Assembly (NCBI RefSeq): GCF_006125015.1
Contig: NZ_SZZN01000001.1
Coordinates: forward strand, 1,922,001-1,986,000
DNA from: Roseovarius arcticus
GTDB lineage: Bacteria; Pseudomonadota; Alphaproteobacteria; Rhodobacterales; Rhodobacteraceae
Length of the DNA stretch: 64,000 nt
Reading direction: 5' to 3'
The notes beneath the pieces are model-generated. The model saw only the letters and a list, made by a program, of their open reading frames with translations. It was not told the DNA's origin and ran no database searches. Each line of letters starts with the position of its first letter. Positions within the stretch are counted from its first letter, which is position 1. A program made the position numbers and the translations under genes. This document shows, piece by piece, positions 52,472 through 62,054 of the stretch.

Positions 52472-54285
52472 TGTTTCAGTCGTTCTCGGAAAAATCGAAC
52501 CCCGAGCAGGGCGCGCCCCGCCTGAAATTGCTGCGCGCTGTTATGAAAACCGCTGAACTCGATGGCTGGCTAGTGCCCCGCGCAGATGTGCATCAGGGAG
52601 AATACGTCGCGCCGGGCAATGAGCGTCTGGCATGGCTGACCGGCTTCACCGGATCAGCGGGCTTTGCCGCGGTGACAGAAAATCAGGCTGGCGTATTCGT
52701 CGACGGTCGCTACCGGACGCAAGTGCGAAATCAGATCGACGCGGCCGCATATCAGCCTGTCGACTGGCCCGAAACGAAATTAGCAGATTGGCTAAAACAT
52801 GCCCTGCCCGAAGGTGGCAGACTAGGCTTTGATCCGTGGCTGCACACGGCCAAGGAGATCGCGGACCTATCGGATGCGCTGGAGGGTAGCGGCATCGCGC
52901 CCGTCGCGCATGGCAACCTCGTCGACAAGATCTGGCCAGATCGCCCCGCCCCCCCGACCGGGGCGATCACCACCTACCCCAATGCGCTGGCAGGCAAGAC
53001 AAGCGCCGCGAAGCGCGCCGAACTGGCAGAGACGTTGCGCAAGGCCGGTCATCGCGCCGCGATCCTGACGCTACCCGATAGCATTGCGTGGCTGCTAAAC
53101 ATTCGCGGCGCAGACATTCCGCGCAACCCGGTCCCGCACGCCTTTGCCATCCTGCATGACGACGCACGGGTCGAGATTTACGTCCATCCTGCGAAACTAG
53201 ATAAACTGCCGGATACCTGCACGGCCGGCGGCGTCACCGCGCACCCCGATACAGGCTTTGCCGCCGCTGTAACGCTCTTGCTGTCGCCAGTACGTGTCGA
53301 TCCCGCCAGCATCCCGGTGGCCATCGTCGCGGCGCTGGAGGAGGCAGCAATCAAGCCATCCTTCGCCGCCGATCCGTGCATCCTGCCCAAGGCGTGCAAG
53401 ACAGGCGCCGAAATCGCCGCCACCCGCGAGGCTCACTTACGCGACGGCGCGGCCTTGTGCGAGTTCCTGACGTGGTTCGACGAACAGGCCCCCGGCACGA
53501 TCACCGAAATCGACGTGGTGACCGAAGTGGAGAAGGCCCGCCGCGCCGCCGGCAAGCTGCTGGATATCAGCTTTGACACCATTGCAGGTAGCGGCCCGAA
53601 CGGCGCGCTGGCCCATTACCGCGTGTCCGAGGCATCTAATCGAACGCTTGAGGATGGCGATCTGCTGGTCCTCGACGGTGGCGGGCAGTATCTGGACGGC
53701 ACGACCGACATCACCCGCACGCTACCGGTGGGCAATGTGGGCGATGCAGAGCGCGCCGCCTTTACCCGCGTGCTCCAAGGTATGATTGCCATCTCTCGCC
53801 TCCGTTTTCCAAACGGGCTGGCGGGCCGCGACATTGACGCCATCGCGCGCTATCCTCTGTGGCTGGCCGATCAGGATTATGCCCACGGCACCGGCCACGG
53901 CGTTGGCGTCTATCTGTGCGTCCACGAGGGCCCGCAACGCATCAGCCGCGCCAGCGACGTCGCCTTGCACCCCGGCATGATCCTATCGAACGAGCCAGGA
54001 TATTACCGCGAGGGGCATTTCGGCATCCGCATCGAAAACCTCCTCGTTGTGCAGCCCGCGCCGCCCTTGCCCGGTAGCGATCCGGCGGACAGCGCCGAAG
54101 GTCGCCTCTCATTCGAGACGTTAAATTTTGTGCCCATCGACCGGCGTCTGATCCGCCGCGATATGCTGTCGCAAGGCGAGGCAGATTGGCTTGACGCGTA
54201 TCACAAAGCCTGCCGCGAGAAAATCGCGCCCCATCTCACTCCAGCAGCAGCAGATTGGTTAACGCAGGCGGCCGCCCCGATTTAG
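52468..54285 (+). CDS. Aminopeptidase P family protein (M24B)
   Basis: A 605-residue Xaa-Pro aminopeptidase-type enzyme with two creatinase/prolidase-like N-terminal domains (to about 315) and a pita-bread catalytic domain. The metal ligands are the Asp pair in [19 protein letters not shown], His in GTGHGVG, Glu in SNEPGYY and Glu in IRIENLL. It removes N-terminal residues before proline. It begins in the stop of cobT, and could start at either of two adjacent ATGs (52468, 52471). The residue start is not fully fixed by the sequence. Confidence 0.92.
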   Translation: MMFQSFSEKSNPEQGAPRLKLLRAVMKTAELDGWLVPRADVHQGEYVAPGNERLAWLTGFTGSAGFAAVTENQAGVFVDGRYRTQVRNQIDAAAYQPVDWPETKLADWLKHALPEGGRLGFDPWLHTAKEIADLSDALEGSGIAPVAHGNLVDKIWPDRPAPPTGAITTYPNALAGKTSAAKRAELAETLRKAGHRAAILTLPDSIAWLLNIRGADIPRNPVPHAFAILHDDARVEIYVHPAKLDKLPDTCTAGGVTAHPDTGFAAAVTLLLSPVRVDPASIPVAIVAALEEAAIKPSFAADPCILPKACKTGAEIAATREAHLRDGAALCEFLTWFDEQAPGTITEIDVVTEVEKARRAAGKLLDISFDTIAGSGPNGALAHYRVSEASNRTLEDGDLLVLDGGGQYLDGTTDITRTLPVGNVGDAERAAFTRVLQGMIAISRLRFPNGLAGRDIDAIARYPLWLADQDYAHGTGHGVGVYLCVHEGPQRISRASDVALHPGMILSNEPGYYREGHFGIRIENLLVVQPAPPLPGSDPADSAEGRLSFETLNFVPIDRRLIRRDMLSQGEADWLDAYHKACREKIAPHLTPAAADWLTQAAAPI

Positions 54286-54367
54286 ACCGCACCATCACAG
54301 CTATGGCGTTGCTGCGCCAAAAGCGTAATGTTGCGCAAACCGCGTCAGCGAAGGAAGGCACACTATT

Positions 54368-54709
54368 ATGACCAAGATCACCATAGATAAGGCAGACGGT
54401 ACATGGACCGTCCGCGCGGGCGGGGCCGTCATCGGCGAGAGTCAGAATGCGCTGGAATTGACTGAGGAAGGCTATCCGCCCGTCACATATTTCCCTCGCG
54501 CAGACATCGCCACTGCCTTTCTCGATCCCAGCGCGCACGCCACCGATTGCCCGCACAAGGGTACGGCCAGCTATTATTCCATAGTCACCAAAAGCCGCAC
54601 GATTGAAAACGCCGCCTGGAGCTATGAGGCGCCGCACGCCGCCGTATCGAAAATCAAAGACCACCTCGCCTTCCACTCCAGCGATCTGGTTACAGTCGAG
54701 CGGGTCTGA
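54368..54709 (+). CDS. DUF427-domain protein
   Basis: A 113-residue small beta-barrel protein of the DUF427 family, with TWTVRAGGAVIGES, YFPRADI, DCPHKGTASYY and AAWSYEAP. The function of the family is not established. The ATG at 54368 follows aaggcacactatt. Its 3' end lies in a 13-bp tandem duplication, so the last residues ERV are followed by a second copy of the same bases after the stop. Confidence 0.85.
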   Translation: MTKITIDKADGTWTVRAGGAVIGESQNALELTEEGYPPVTYFPRADIATAFLDPSAHATDCPHKGTASYYSIVTKSRTIENAAWSYEAPHAAVSKIKDHLAFHSSDLVTVERV

Positions 54710-54723
54710 CGAGCGGGTCTGAC
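54698..54723 (+). repeat. 13-bp perfect tandem repeat across the DUF427 stop codon
   Basis: The 13 bases at 54698-54710 repeat exactly at 54711-54723 and include the last codons and stop of the DUF427 gene. It is a short duplication, probably by replication slippage; the first stop is retained so the protein is unchanged. Confidence 0.85.
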
Positions 54724-54743
54724 CTCGCCCATTCTTTTTGCCT

Positions 54744-54804
54744 AAAAATATCCTGAGGGAGCGTTCGAAAATCCTCAGGATTTTGAACGTGGGGGCAAAG
54801 CCCC
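54744..54804. terminator. Bidirectional terminator region between DUF427 and the ClC gene
   Basis: Three nested or adjacent inverted repeats: a 9-bp stem (54750-54758 with 54773-54781), an alternative 7-bp stem inside its right arm (aaaatcctcaggatttt, 54769-54784), and a GGGG-CAAAG-CCCC stem at 54792-54804. On the minus strand the first is followed by ATTTTT, making it a good terminator for the ClC gene; on the plus strand only TTT follows. Confidence 0.65.
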
Positions 54805-54809
54805 TAACG

Positions 54810-56498
54810 CTACCCATGTTCTTCGCGCGACAGTGCCGCCAGCGCGAGGTTGTAGGCCTTCAGCGCGTCCACATGATAGAGCACGCCTTTGTAGACCTCC
54901 GGCGCGTCCCCCACCCTTTGGGCAGTGATCGGCACGTAATTCACTTCATGCGCATCAAACATCGGCATCGCCGTCTCGAGGGTCGAGCCGATATCGACGT
55001 GAATTCCCTTGTCGATCATCGCGCGGCAAATCTCCTCGGTGGGGGCGCTGTCGTCGCTGGCGGCGCGCATCAGGCCCGCCACGCCCGTCATCGACAGCAG
55101 ATACGCCTGCGGCCCCTCGGCCAGGTGAATCCCCCGCCGTTTCAACTGTGTCAGGAAAAATGAGCGGTTTACCAGCGCGGTGCCCAGCGCGGTCGATGTA
55201 GACACTGCGACCATTACGGCCAGCCCGGTCTGCCAGTCGCCCGTAAGCTCGAACACGATCAGCGTGGTCGAAATCGGCGCGCCCAGCACCGCCGCGGCGA
55301 CCGCCCCCATTCCCGCCAGCGCATATAGGGTGTGCGATCCCGACATATCAGGGAACAGCGGCGTTGCGATCAGGCCAAAGGCGAGGCCGGTTAGCGCGCC
55401 CAGCATCAACGATGGCGAAAATACACCGCCTCCCATGCGCCCGCCCAGCGTAATGGCCACTGCCAGCACCTTTATCACCGCAAAGACAACGGCCTCGTGA
55501 AGCAGCAACTCGCCGGTCAGTGCCGCTGACGTCGTCGCGTATCCGACGCCGATGATGTGCGGAAACACGATTGCCATCCCGCCCAGCATGGCGCCCGCGA
55601 TTGCCGGGCGCGCCCAACCGGGGATGCGCAATTGCTGGCAGATGCTATCGCCCACATCCTCGGCAAAGAATATGCTGCGGATCAGCACGGCCGCGACCAC
55701 GCCGCACAGCAGCCCGAGGATCAAAAACGCTGGTAGCTCGCCATAGAATTCCAGCACAGATGCATCGGGCAGCGTGAACTCGGTGATATCGCCAAATTCA
55801 AGCCGGTTGATCACAGTCCCCGCGACGCTGGCGATCACAATGGGCGCAAATGCGTGAATGGCAAAGTGGCGCAGCACCACCTCCAGCGCAAAGAGCGCCC
55901 CGGCGATAGGCGCGTTAAATGAGGCCGATACCGCAGCCGCCACCGCACAGCCCAACAGGTCGCGCCCATGCAGGCCGTTGGCGTTGATCCGGTCCGACGC
56001 CCAACTGGCGATAACGGCTGCCAGATGCACCACCGGTCCCTCGCGGCCGGACGATCCGCCCGTGCCCAGCGTGATCATCGAGGCGAAGGCCGAGGCGATG
56101 CCTGCCCGCTTCTCGACCCGGCCGTCGTCTAATGCTGCTCCCGAGATCACGTCGGCGACAGCGCGCACTTTGCCATCGGGGGTAAAGCGGTTGAGAATAA
56201 TCCCCACCGCCAATCCGCCAACGATCGGAATGATCAAGATCCAGTACCACGGCAACACCTCGGCAAAGGTGTTCAGGCTGCGCGGATCGTCAACGCCGTA
56301 TAGCGCGGTCTGAAGCCAATTCACCCCTTTGCGAAAAAAGAGCGCAGCAAACCCCGCCGCGATCCCGATGAACAGCGCGATAAGCCAGAACTGAAATTGG
56401 CTGGGACCCCGTGTGCGCAAAACAAGCCACGCACGCTGCGATCCGGCGCGTATATCGGCAATCGTTCGGGCAGCAAAGGAGGGATCGGGCGCGCTCAT
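54810..56498 (-). CDS. ClC-family chloride channel/transporter with CBS domains
   Basis: A 562-residue protein from ATG 56498 (AAGGA 6 bases upstream; an earlier in-frame start is unsupported). The ClC signature is GTGGSSGREGP with GVFSPSLMLGA, and about ten TM helices run to about 430. Two CBS domains (about 440-560) likely bind adenine nucleotides. Whether it is a channel or a Cl-/H+ exchanger cannot be told here. It is divergent from the TerB-like gene by 215 bases. Confidence 0.92.
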   Translation of the reverse strand: MSAPDPSFAARTIADIRAGSQRAWLVLRTRGPSQFQFWLIALFIGIAAGFAALFFRKGVNWLQTALYGVDDPRSLNTFAEVLPWYWILIIPIVGGLAVGIILNRFTPDGKVRAVADVISGAALDDGRVEKRAGIASAFASMITLGTGGSSGREGPVVHLAAVIASWASDRINANGLHGRDLLGCAVAAAVSASFNAPIAGALFALEVVLRHFAIHAFAPIVIASVAGTVINRLEFGDITEFTLPDASVLEFYGELPAFLILGLLCGVVAAVLIRSIFFAEDVGDSICQQLRIPGWARPAIAGAMLGGMAIVFPHIIGVGYATTSAALTGELLLHEAVVFAVIKVLAVAITLGGRMGGGVFSPSLMLGALTGLAFGLIATPLFPDMSGSHTLYALAGMGAVAAAVLGAPISTTLIVFELTGDWQTGLAVMVAVSTSTALGTALVNRSFFLTQLKRRGIHLAEGPQAYLLSMTGVAGLMRAASDDSAPTEEICRAMIDKGIHVDIGSTLETAMPMFDAHEVNYVPITAQRVGDAPEVYKGVLYHVDALKAYNLALAALSREEHG

Positions 56499-56713
56499 GT
56501 CAGTCCTTCGGGCCAGTTGCAGGCATGTCTGCGCAGGAAGGGCCTTAGTAGCGCAATTCGGCGCGCGCTGGAACGCCTCTTGTGCGAAATATGCCACCTT
56601 GGCGGTGTGTCTGCGCCTACCAAGTGCGCAGCGCTTCCGGCCCACAGCCGCCTACCGAGGCCGCCACGTGGAAATCGCTTGCCCTGCCGTCCGCAGCAGG
56701 TAAACCTGACAAC

Positions 56714-57151
56714 ATGCTGACGCGTATCCTGAACCTTCTCAAGGGGCATCCTTCCGAACCTCTGCCAGAACCTGACGCGCGGCTTGCGCTCGGGGCGCTG
56801 ATGGTACGGGTGGCCAAGGCGGACAACGATTACCAATTGCGCGAAATCGCCCGCATCGACTTTCTGCTGGCCCGGATGAACGGCCTTGGCCCTGTGGACG
56901 CTGCCAAAATGCGCGCCACGTGCGAAAAAATCGAGGCCGAGGCACCCAGCACGCGCAAATTCGCGCTGTTGATCCGCGAAACGGTCAGCTTTGAGGCGCG
57001 CATCAAGGCGCATGAGGCGCTGTGGCAGGTTATGCTTGCGGATGGGGTGCCAGACGCGGGTGAAATGGCGATTGTTGGACAGGTCCGCGAGGCATTGGGC
57101 CTTAGCAAGGCCGATTGCGACGCCGCTCAGTCCCGCGCCGCACCCCTTTAA
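56714..57151 (+). CDS. TerB-like protein, first of a tandem pair
   Basis: A 145-residue helical protein with the TerB-like layout: LPEPDARLALGALMVRVAKADNDYQLREIARIDFLL (charged Asp/Glu pairs that could bind metal) and the second half HEALWQVMLADGVPDAGEMAIVGQV. Family members are often linked to tellurite resistance or membrane stress, but the TerB-like fold is widespread with mostly unknown roles. ATG at 56714 has no strong ribosome site. The next gene is a paralogue. Confidence 0.82.
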   Translation: MLTRILNLLKGHPSEPLPEPDARLALGALMVRVAKADNDYQLREIARIDFLLARMNGLGPVDAAKMRATCEKIEAEAPSTRKFALLIRETVSFEARIKAHEALWQVMLADGVPDAGEMAIVGQVREALGLSKADCDAAQSRAAPL

Positions 57152-57221
57152 CGCTGCGACGCCGCGTTCGGTCGGCAATTAGGGATTGGCCCTAACGCAC
57201 AGTCGCATTATATCCCTTGCC

Positions 57222-57662
57222 ATGATCGCAGATTTTTTCAAACGCCTCACCGCCGCGGATGACCAGCCGCTGACCGAAACCGACGCGCGTCTCGCGCTTG
57301 CCGCGCTGCTTGTGCGCGCCGCACGCACAGATGGCGACTACGCCCCCAGCGAGATTGACCGGATCGACCGTATCCTTGTTGCGCGCTATGGCCTTACGCC
57401 CGATGCAGCCGCCGCCTTGCGCAGCGACGCCGAGCAAACGGAGGCCGAGGCGCCCGATACGGTGCGCTTTACCCGCGCGATCAAGGATGCGGTGCCATAT
57501 GATCAGCGCATCGGTGTGATTGAGGCGCTGTGGCAAGTGGTGCTCGTCGACGGTGAGCGTGCCGCGCCTGAAAACGCCCTTTTGCGTATGACCGCCAGCC
57601 TTCTTGGTGTTACCGATGTCGAAAGCGCGGAGGCGCGCCAGCGCGTTGCCAAGTCGATTTGA
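57222..57662 (+). CDS. TerB-like protein, second of a tandem pair
   Basis: A 146-residue paralogue of the previous gene: LTETDARLALAALLVRAARTDGDYAPSEIDRIDRIL and IEALWQVVLVDGERAAPENALL align with the same positions in the first copy. It starts at ATG 57222, with no purine-rich site in the expected place. A duplication inside one transcription unit is clear; the copies have diverged well beyond a recent event. It overlaps the frame of the PhnD-like gene only by a non-coding extension. Confidence 0.82.
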   Translation: MIADFFKRLTAADDQPLTETDARLALAALLVRAARTDGDYAPSEIDRIDRILVARYGLTPDAAAALRSDAEQTEAEAPDTVRFTRAIKDAVPYDQRIGVIEALWQVVLVDGERAAPENALLRMTASLLGVTDVESAEARQRVAKSI

Positions 57663-57685
57663 TCAAAACCCAAGGATCCGCCCAG

Positions 57686-58444
57686 ATGATTGCAAGCCTG
57701 CCCATGTACGACCGGCCAGAGACAGCCGCGACGCTCGACACCCTCTGGGCCGAGACGCGTGCGCGTCTGCCATTCGATGCGCCCGTTCGGCTGACGCGCG
57801 AGGGTAATCTGTGGGATCATTGGGCCGACCCGGCGCTGGTTCTGTCGCAGACTTGCGGCTATCCCTACCGTGCCCGCCTAATTGGCAAGGTGCAGGTCGT
57901 CGGCTCGCCCGATAATCGCCTGCCGGACTGCCCACCTGGTCATTACAATAGCATCTTTGTTGTGCGCGCGGATGATCCGCGCAGCGCCCTGCCCGACTTT
58001 GCCCGCGCGCCCTTTGCGTATAACGAGCCGCTGTCGCAATCGGGCTGGGGCGCGCCGCAGAACCACGCGGCCGGGCTAGGCTTCACCTTTTCGAATACGG
58101 TCTACACTGGCGCGCATGTCAATTCCGCCCGTGCGGTGGCCGAGGGGCGCGCTGATATCGCCTGCATCGATGCGCTTACGTGGATGCTAATTCAGCGCCA
58201 CGATGCGCACGCTTCCGAATTGCGAGAGCTGGACCGCACAGATCCGACGCCCGCGCTGCCATTCATCACGGCGCCCGGTTATGACGCCGCCGCCATCGCC
58301 GCGGCGTTGGCTGGCGCACTGGATGCGCTGTCGCCAGCCGCGCGCGACACCATCGGCCTTTACGGTTTGGCGCGGGTCACAGACGCGCAATACATGGCCA
58401 TTCCCAATCCTGCGGATCCGGGCGCGGCAAGGCCCAGCGCCTAG
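57686..58444 (+). CDS. PhnD-like substrate-binding-protein-fold protein without a signal
   Basis: A 252-residue protein (ATG 57686, AAGGA about 10 bases upstream) of the PhnD/phosphonate-binding-protein fold: LVLSQTCGYPYR, HYNSIFVVRADDP, and GAHVNSARAVAEGRADIACIDALTWML. The expected N-terminal signal is missing, so it is probably cytoplasmic. Some PhnD-like proteins without export signals are fused or linked to enzymes for thiamine- or pyrimidine-like compounds. Function unknown. It follows the TerB-like pair by 23 bases, so the three may be one unit. Confidence 0.78.
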   Translation: MIASLPMYDRPETAATLDTLWAETRARLPFDAPVRLTREGNLWDHWADPALVLSQTCGYPYRARLIGKVQVVGSPDNRLPDCPPGHYNSIFVVRADDPRSALPDFARAPFAYNEPLSQSGWGAPQNHAAGLGFTFSNTVYTGAHVNSARAVAEGRADIACIDALTWMLIQRHDAHASELRELDRTDPTPALPFITAPGYDAAAIAAALAGALDALSPAARDTIGLYGLARVTDAQYMAIPNPADPGAARPSA

Positions 58445-58582
58445 TACGCCCTCTGCATTTTCGACCTTTACTGCAGGCTTGCGCGCGATTTGTGCGCAGC
58501 GCCAGTGTGGCGGTTGCATAAATTAAGGTTGCGCCCGCACCTGATCCGGTTGATCAATCGCCGTAACAGGAAGGGACACCTG

Positions 58583-59899
58583 ATGAGTATCGACAATTTC
58601 GCCACGTTCCGCGTGGCCGCCTGCGATCTGAATGGCCAGATGCGCGGCAAACGGATGCCAGCCAGCTATTTTGCCAGTTTGAACGATGACACCGTGCGCA
58701 TGCCGCTATCGGTGCTGAACGTCGACATCAAAGGCGCCGATATCGAGGACAGCCCGCTGCTGTTCGAAACCGGGGACGCCGATGGCATCATGCGCCCCAC
58801 CTCGCGCGGGCCGGTGCCGCTGCCTTGGCTGGATAGCGAACAGCCCCTCGTGCCGATGCAGATGTACTTCGAGGACGGCACACCCTTTTATGGCGACGCG
58901 CGCCATGCCCTTGGCCGCGTGTTAGAGCGGTATTCTCAGCGCGGCTGGCAGGTTGTGGCCGCGACTGAGCTGGAATTCACACTTGTCGATGACAGTGGCA
59001 AGCAGTTGCGCCATGTGCGCGATCCGCGGAACCGGCGGCGCATGGATGCGTCCGAGATCCTGTCGCTTAGCCAAATGGACGCGTTTGATCCATTCCTGTC
59101 CGCCCTCTATGAGGCCTGCGAGGCGATGGGCATTGAGGCGCAGACCACCACATCGGAGGCCGGTGTTGGCCAGTTCGAAATCACGCTGAACCATCAAGAG
59201 GCAATGCGCGCCGCTGACGACACGTGGCTGTTCAAATCGCTGATCCGGGGCCTCGCCTATCGCTTTGACTGCGCGGCTACGTTCATGGCCAAGCCGTTCA
59301 TGCAGGACAGCGGCAACGGGATGCACATGCATTTCTCAGTGCTGGACGCCGATGGCAACAACATATTCAACGATGGCGGCCCCAAGGGAACTGATACGCT
59401 GCGGCACGCCATCGGCGGTTGCTTGGCGGCGATGCAAGGCTCGACCCTGATATTCGCGCCTCATGCCAACAGTTATGCAAGGATGACACCCGGCGCCCAC
59501 GCGCCAACCGCCATCTGCTGGGCGTATGAGAACCGCACCGCTGCTATCCGCGTGCCGGGTGGATCGCCAAAGGCGCGCCGGATCGAACACCGTGTCGCGG
59601 GCGGCGATATCAACCCCTATCTCAGCTTTGCAGCCATTCTGGGCGCCGCTCTGGTCGGGATTGAGGACAAGATGGAGCCGGGCGATCCCTTGACCGGCAG
59701 CGCCTATGGACAGGATCTGCCACAGCTGGCCACGGACTGGACGCATGCTGTCGATCTGTTTGAGGCCGATCATATGATGCCCCGCATCTTTGAGGCAAAA
59801 CTGATCCGAAATCTGGTCCAGACCAAACGCCAAGAGATCGTCGTCATGGGCGAAATCGACGAATCCGAACATTGGAAAACGTACCTAGACAAGGTTTAA
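58583..59899 (+). CDS. Glutamine-synthetase-family gamma-glutamyl ligase, copy 1
   Basis: A 438-residue ligase from ATG 58583 (AGGAAGGGA upstream). It has the family's catalytic motifs: ATELEFTLVDDSG, TSEAGVGQFEITL, GMHMHFSVLD and NRTAAIRVPGGS. It lacks the length and N-terminal regions of housekeeping GlnA, and groups by appearance with gamma-glutamylpolyamine/amine synthetases (PuuA-like). It is the first gene of a four-gene plus-strand set with a class I amidotransferase, a second ligase and a PuuB-like oxidase. The acceptor amine is not predictable. Confidence 0.88.
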   Translation: MSIDNFATFRVAACDLNGQMRGKRMPASYFASLNDDTVRMPLSVLNVDIKGADIEDSPLLFETGDADGIMRPTSRGPVPLPWLDSEQPLVPMQMYFEDGTPFYGDARHALGRVLERYSQRGWQVVAATELEFTLVDDSGKQLRHVRDPRNRRRMDASEILSLSQMDAFDPFLSALYEACEAMGIEAQTTTSEAGVGQFEITLNHQEAMRAADDTWLFKSLIRGLAYRFDCAATFMAKPFMQDSGNGMHMHFSVLDADGNNIFNDGGPKGTDTLRHAIGGCLAAMQGSTLIFAPHANSYARMTPGAHAPTAICWAYENRTAAIRVPGGSPKARRIEHRVAGGDINPYLSFAAILGAALVGIEDKMEPGDPLTGSAYGQDLPQLATDWTHAVDLFEADHMMPRIFEAKLIRNLVQTKRQEIVVMGEIDESEHWKTYLDKV

Positions 59900-59951
59900 G
59901 ACCCCTCTTGCCGCATGGGTTCCGCTTTGCTAACCTAAATTTGATCATATT

Positions 59952-60683
59952 ATGAGGCCACCCTTGACCGTCCCGCATCCTTCGCTCAGCCCCAATGATG
60001 AGACCACGACCATCGGCATCCTGCTATGCGGTCACGTACCGGACGATATAGAGCCCGATATGGGCGACTATGATGCCATGTTCGTCGACTTGCTGAAGGG
60101 ACACGGCCTGAGCTTTCGCACCTATGCCGTGGTCGACGACCAATTTCCGGCCAGCGTCGAGGAATGCGATGGCTGGCTGATCACAGGCTCCAAGCATGGC
60201 GCGTATGAGCCGCATGGCTGGATTCCCCCGCTTGAGCAGTTTATTCGCGACGTTTATGAAGATGGGCGGCCCATGGTCGGCATCTGCTTTGGCCACCAGA
60301 TCATCGCGCAGGCGCTCGGCGGCACGGTCGAGAAATATTCCAAGGGCTGGGCCGTGGGCCGGCAGGATTACCTGATCGATGGGCAGCCTGTCGCACTGAA
60401 CGCATGGCATCAGGATCAGGTGACAAAGTTGCCGCCGGGCGCGACCGTGATAGGGCAAAACGCATTTTGCGACAATGCCGCACTGCTCTACGATCACCGC
60501 ATCCTGACGGTGCAGCCGCATCCTGAGCACACCGCCGCCTTCGTTGGCCGCCTCGCCGAAAGCCGGGGGCGCGGACTGGTGCCTGACGAATTGCTGGATG
60601 AGGCAATCGAGCGCCTTGACCAGCCCACACAACATCAATCCGTGGCCGATCGCATGGCTGCCTTCCTTAAAAGAGGTGCCTGA
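59952..60683 (+). CDS. Class I glutamine amidotransferase-like hydrolase
   Basis: A 243-residue GATase1-fold protein with Cys in VGICFGHQ and His-x-Glu in VQPHPEH. It lies between two glutamine-synthetase-like genes, 2 bases before the second, and so likely hydrolyses the gamma-glutamyl bond of a pathway intermediate, as PuuD does. The start at 59952 lacks a strong ribosome site; a TTG at 59964 is possible. Confidence 0.87.
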   Translation: MRPPLTVPHPSLSPNDETTTIGILLCGHVPDDIEPDMGDYDAMFVDLLKGHGLSFRTYAVVDDQFPASVEECDGWLITGSKHGAYEPHGWIPPLEQFIRDVYEDGRPMVGICFGHQIIAQALGGTVEKYSKGWAVGRQDYLIDGQPVALNAWHQDQVTKLPPGATVIGQNAFCDNAALLYDHRILTVQPHPEHTAAFVGRLAESRGRGLVPDELLDEAIERLDQPTQHQSVADRMAAFLKRGA

Positions 60684-60685
60684 GA

Positions 60686-62044
60686 ATGGCCGACTGGACC
60701 AAAGACCTGCCCGAAGCGGCGCGCGAATACCTCGAAGGCAAGCGGTTGGACGAGGTGGAATGCATCATCTCTGACCTGCCCGGCATCGCACGCGGCAAGG
60801 CGCTGCCCGCCTCAAAATTCGCCAAGCAGAAGCATTTTCACCTGCCAGACTCGATCTTTTTTCAGACCATCACCGGCGACTGGGGCGAAGCGGCGGGCGA
60901 GACGGGATTCATTGAACAGGACATGATCCTTGTCCCCGACATGACCACCGCCAGCGCCGCGCCTTGGACGGGTGACTGGACATTGCAGGTGATCCACGAC
61001 GCCTTTGACCGCAACATGAAGGCGATCCCATTCTCGCCGCGCAACGTGCTGAAACGCGTCGTCGCCGCCTATGAGGCGCGCGGCCTGACGCCCGTAGTCG
61101 CGCCCGAGATGGAGTTTTATCTGGTTGCCCGCAACATCGACCCGGCCCAAAGCATCAAGCCAATGATGGGCCGCTCAGGCCGGCCTGCCGCCGCGCGTCA
61201 GGCGTATTCGATGACCGCCGTGGACGAGTTTGGCCCGGTGATCGACGACATCTACGATTTCGCCGAGGCGCAGGGTTTTGAGATTGACGGCATCACCCAA
61301 GAGGGCGGCGCCGGCCAGCTAGAGATCAATCTGGCGCACGGCGATCCGGTAAAGCTGGCCGACGAGGTGTTCTACTTCAAACGCTTGATCCGCGAGGCCG
61401 CGATGCGGCACGATTGCTTTGCCACCTTCATGGCCAAGCCCATCGCAGAAGAGCCGGGATCGGCCATGCACATCCACCACTCGGTGCTGGATATCAAAAC
61501 AGGTCAAAACGTCTTTTCCGACAAGGATGGCAAGGAAACGGACGCCTTTTACTACTTTATCGGCGGAATGCAGCGCCATTTGCCCAGCGCCATCGCCGTG
61601 CTGGCGCCGTACGTCAATTCCTATCGCCGCTACGTCAAGGATCATGCGGCGCCGATCAATCTGGACTGGGGCCGCGACAATCGCACCACTGGCATCCGCG
61701 TGCCGCTCTCCTCGCCCGAGGCGCGGCGCGTCGAAAACCGCCTCGCCGGAATGGACTGCAATCCGTATCTGGGCATCGCGGTCAGCCTCGCTTGCGGCCT
61801 TCTGGGCCTCGAAGAGCAGGAAATGCCTGCACCCGAATGCACCACCGACAGCTATTTGGGCGAAGGCGGCGTGCCCCCTGTGCTGGGCGATGCGCTGGAC
61901 CTCTTTGACGAGGCGTCCAAGCTGCACGAGGTGCTGGGCCCGGATTTCGCGCGCGTCTATTCCATCGTGAAGCGTGCCGAGTACGAGGAGTTTCTTCAGG
62001 TTATCTCTCCTTGGGAACGCGAGCATCTGCTGCTGAACGTGTGA
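60686..62044 (+). CDS. Glutamine-synthetase-family gamma-glutamyl ligase, copy 2
   Basis: A 452-residue ligase with a short N-terminal domain (SDLPGIARGKALPA) and catalytic motifs APEMEFYLV, GGAGQLEINL, GSAMHIHHSVLD, and NRTTGIRVPLSS. It is distinct from copy 1 and probably has another amine acceptor. It is the PuuA-type ligase (gamma-glutamylputrescine synthetase-like) closest to the oxidase gene, whose start is 10 bases after its stop. Confidence 0.9.
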   Translation: MADWTKDLPEAAREYLEGKRLDEVECIISDLPGIARGKALPASKFAKQKHFHLPDSIFFQTITGDWGEAAGETGFIEQDMILVPDMTTASAAPWTGDWTLQVIHDAFDRNMKAIPFSPRNVLKRVVAAYEARGLTPVVAPEMEFYLVARNIDPAQSIKPMMGRSGRPAAARQAYSMTAVDEFGPVIDDIYDFAEAQGFEIDGITQEGGAGQLEINLAHGDPVKLADEVFYFKRLIREAAMRHDCFATFMAKPIAEEPGSAMHIHHSVLDIKTGQNVFSDKDGKETDAFYYFIGGMQRHLPSAIAVLAPYVNSYRRYVKDHAAPINLDWGRDNRTTGIRVPLSSPEARRVENRLAGMDCNPYLGIAVSLACGLLGLEEQEMPAPECTTDSYLGEGGVPPVLGDALDLFDEASKLHEVLGPDFARVYSIVKRAEYEEFLQVISPWEREHLLLNV

Positions 62045-62054
62045 CGCCTTGGCG

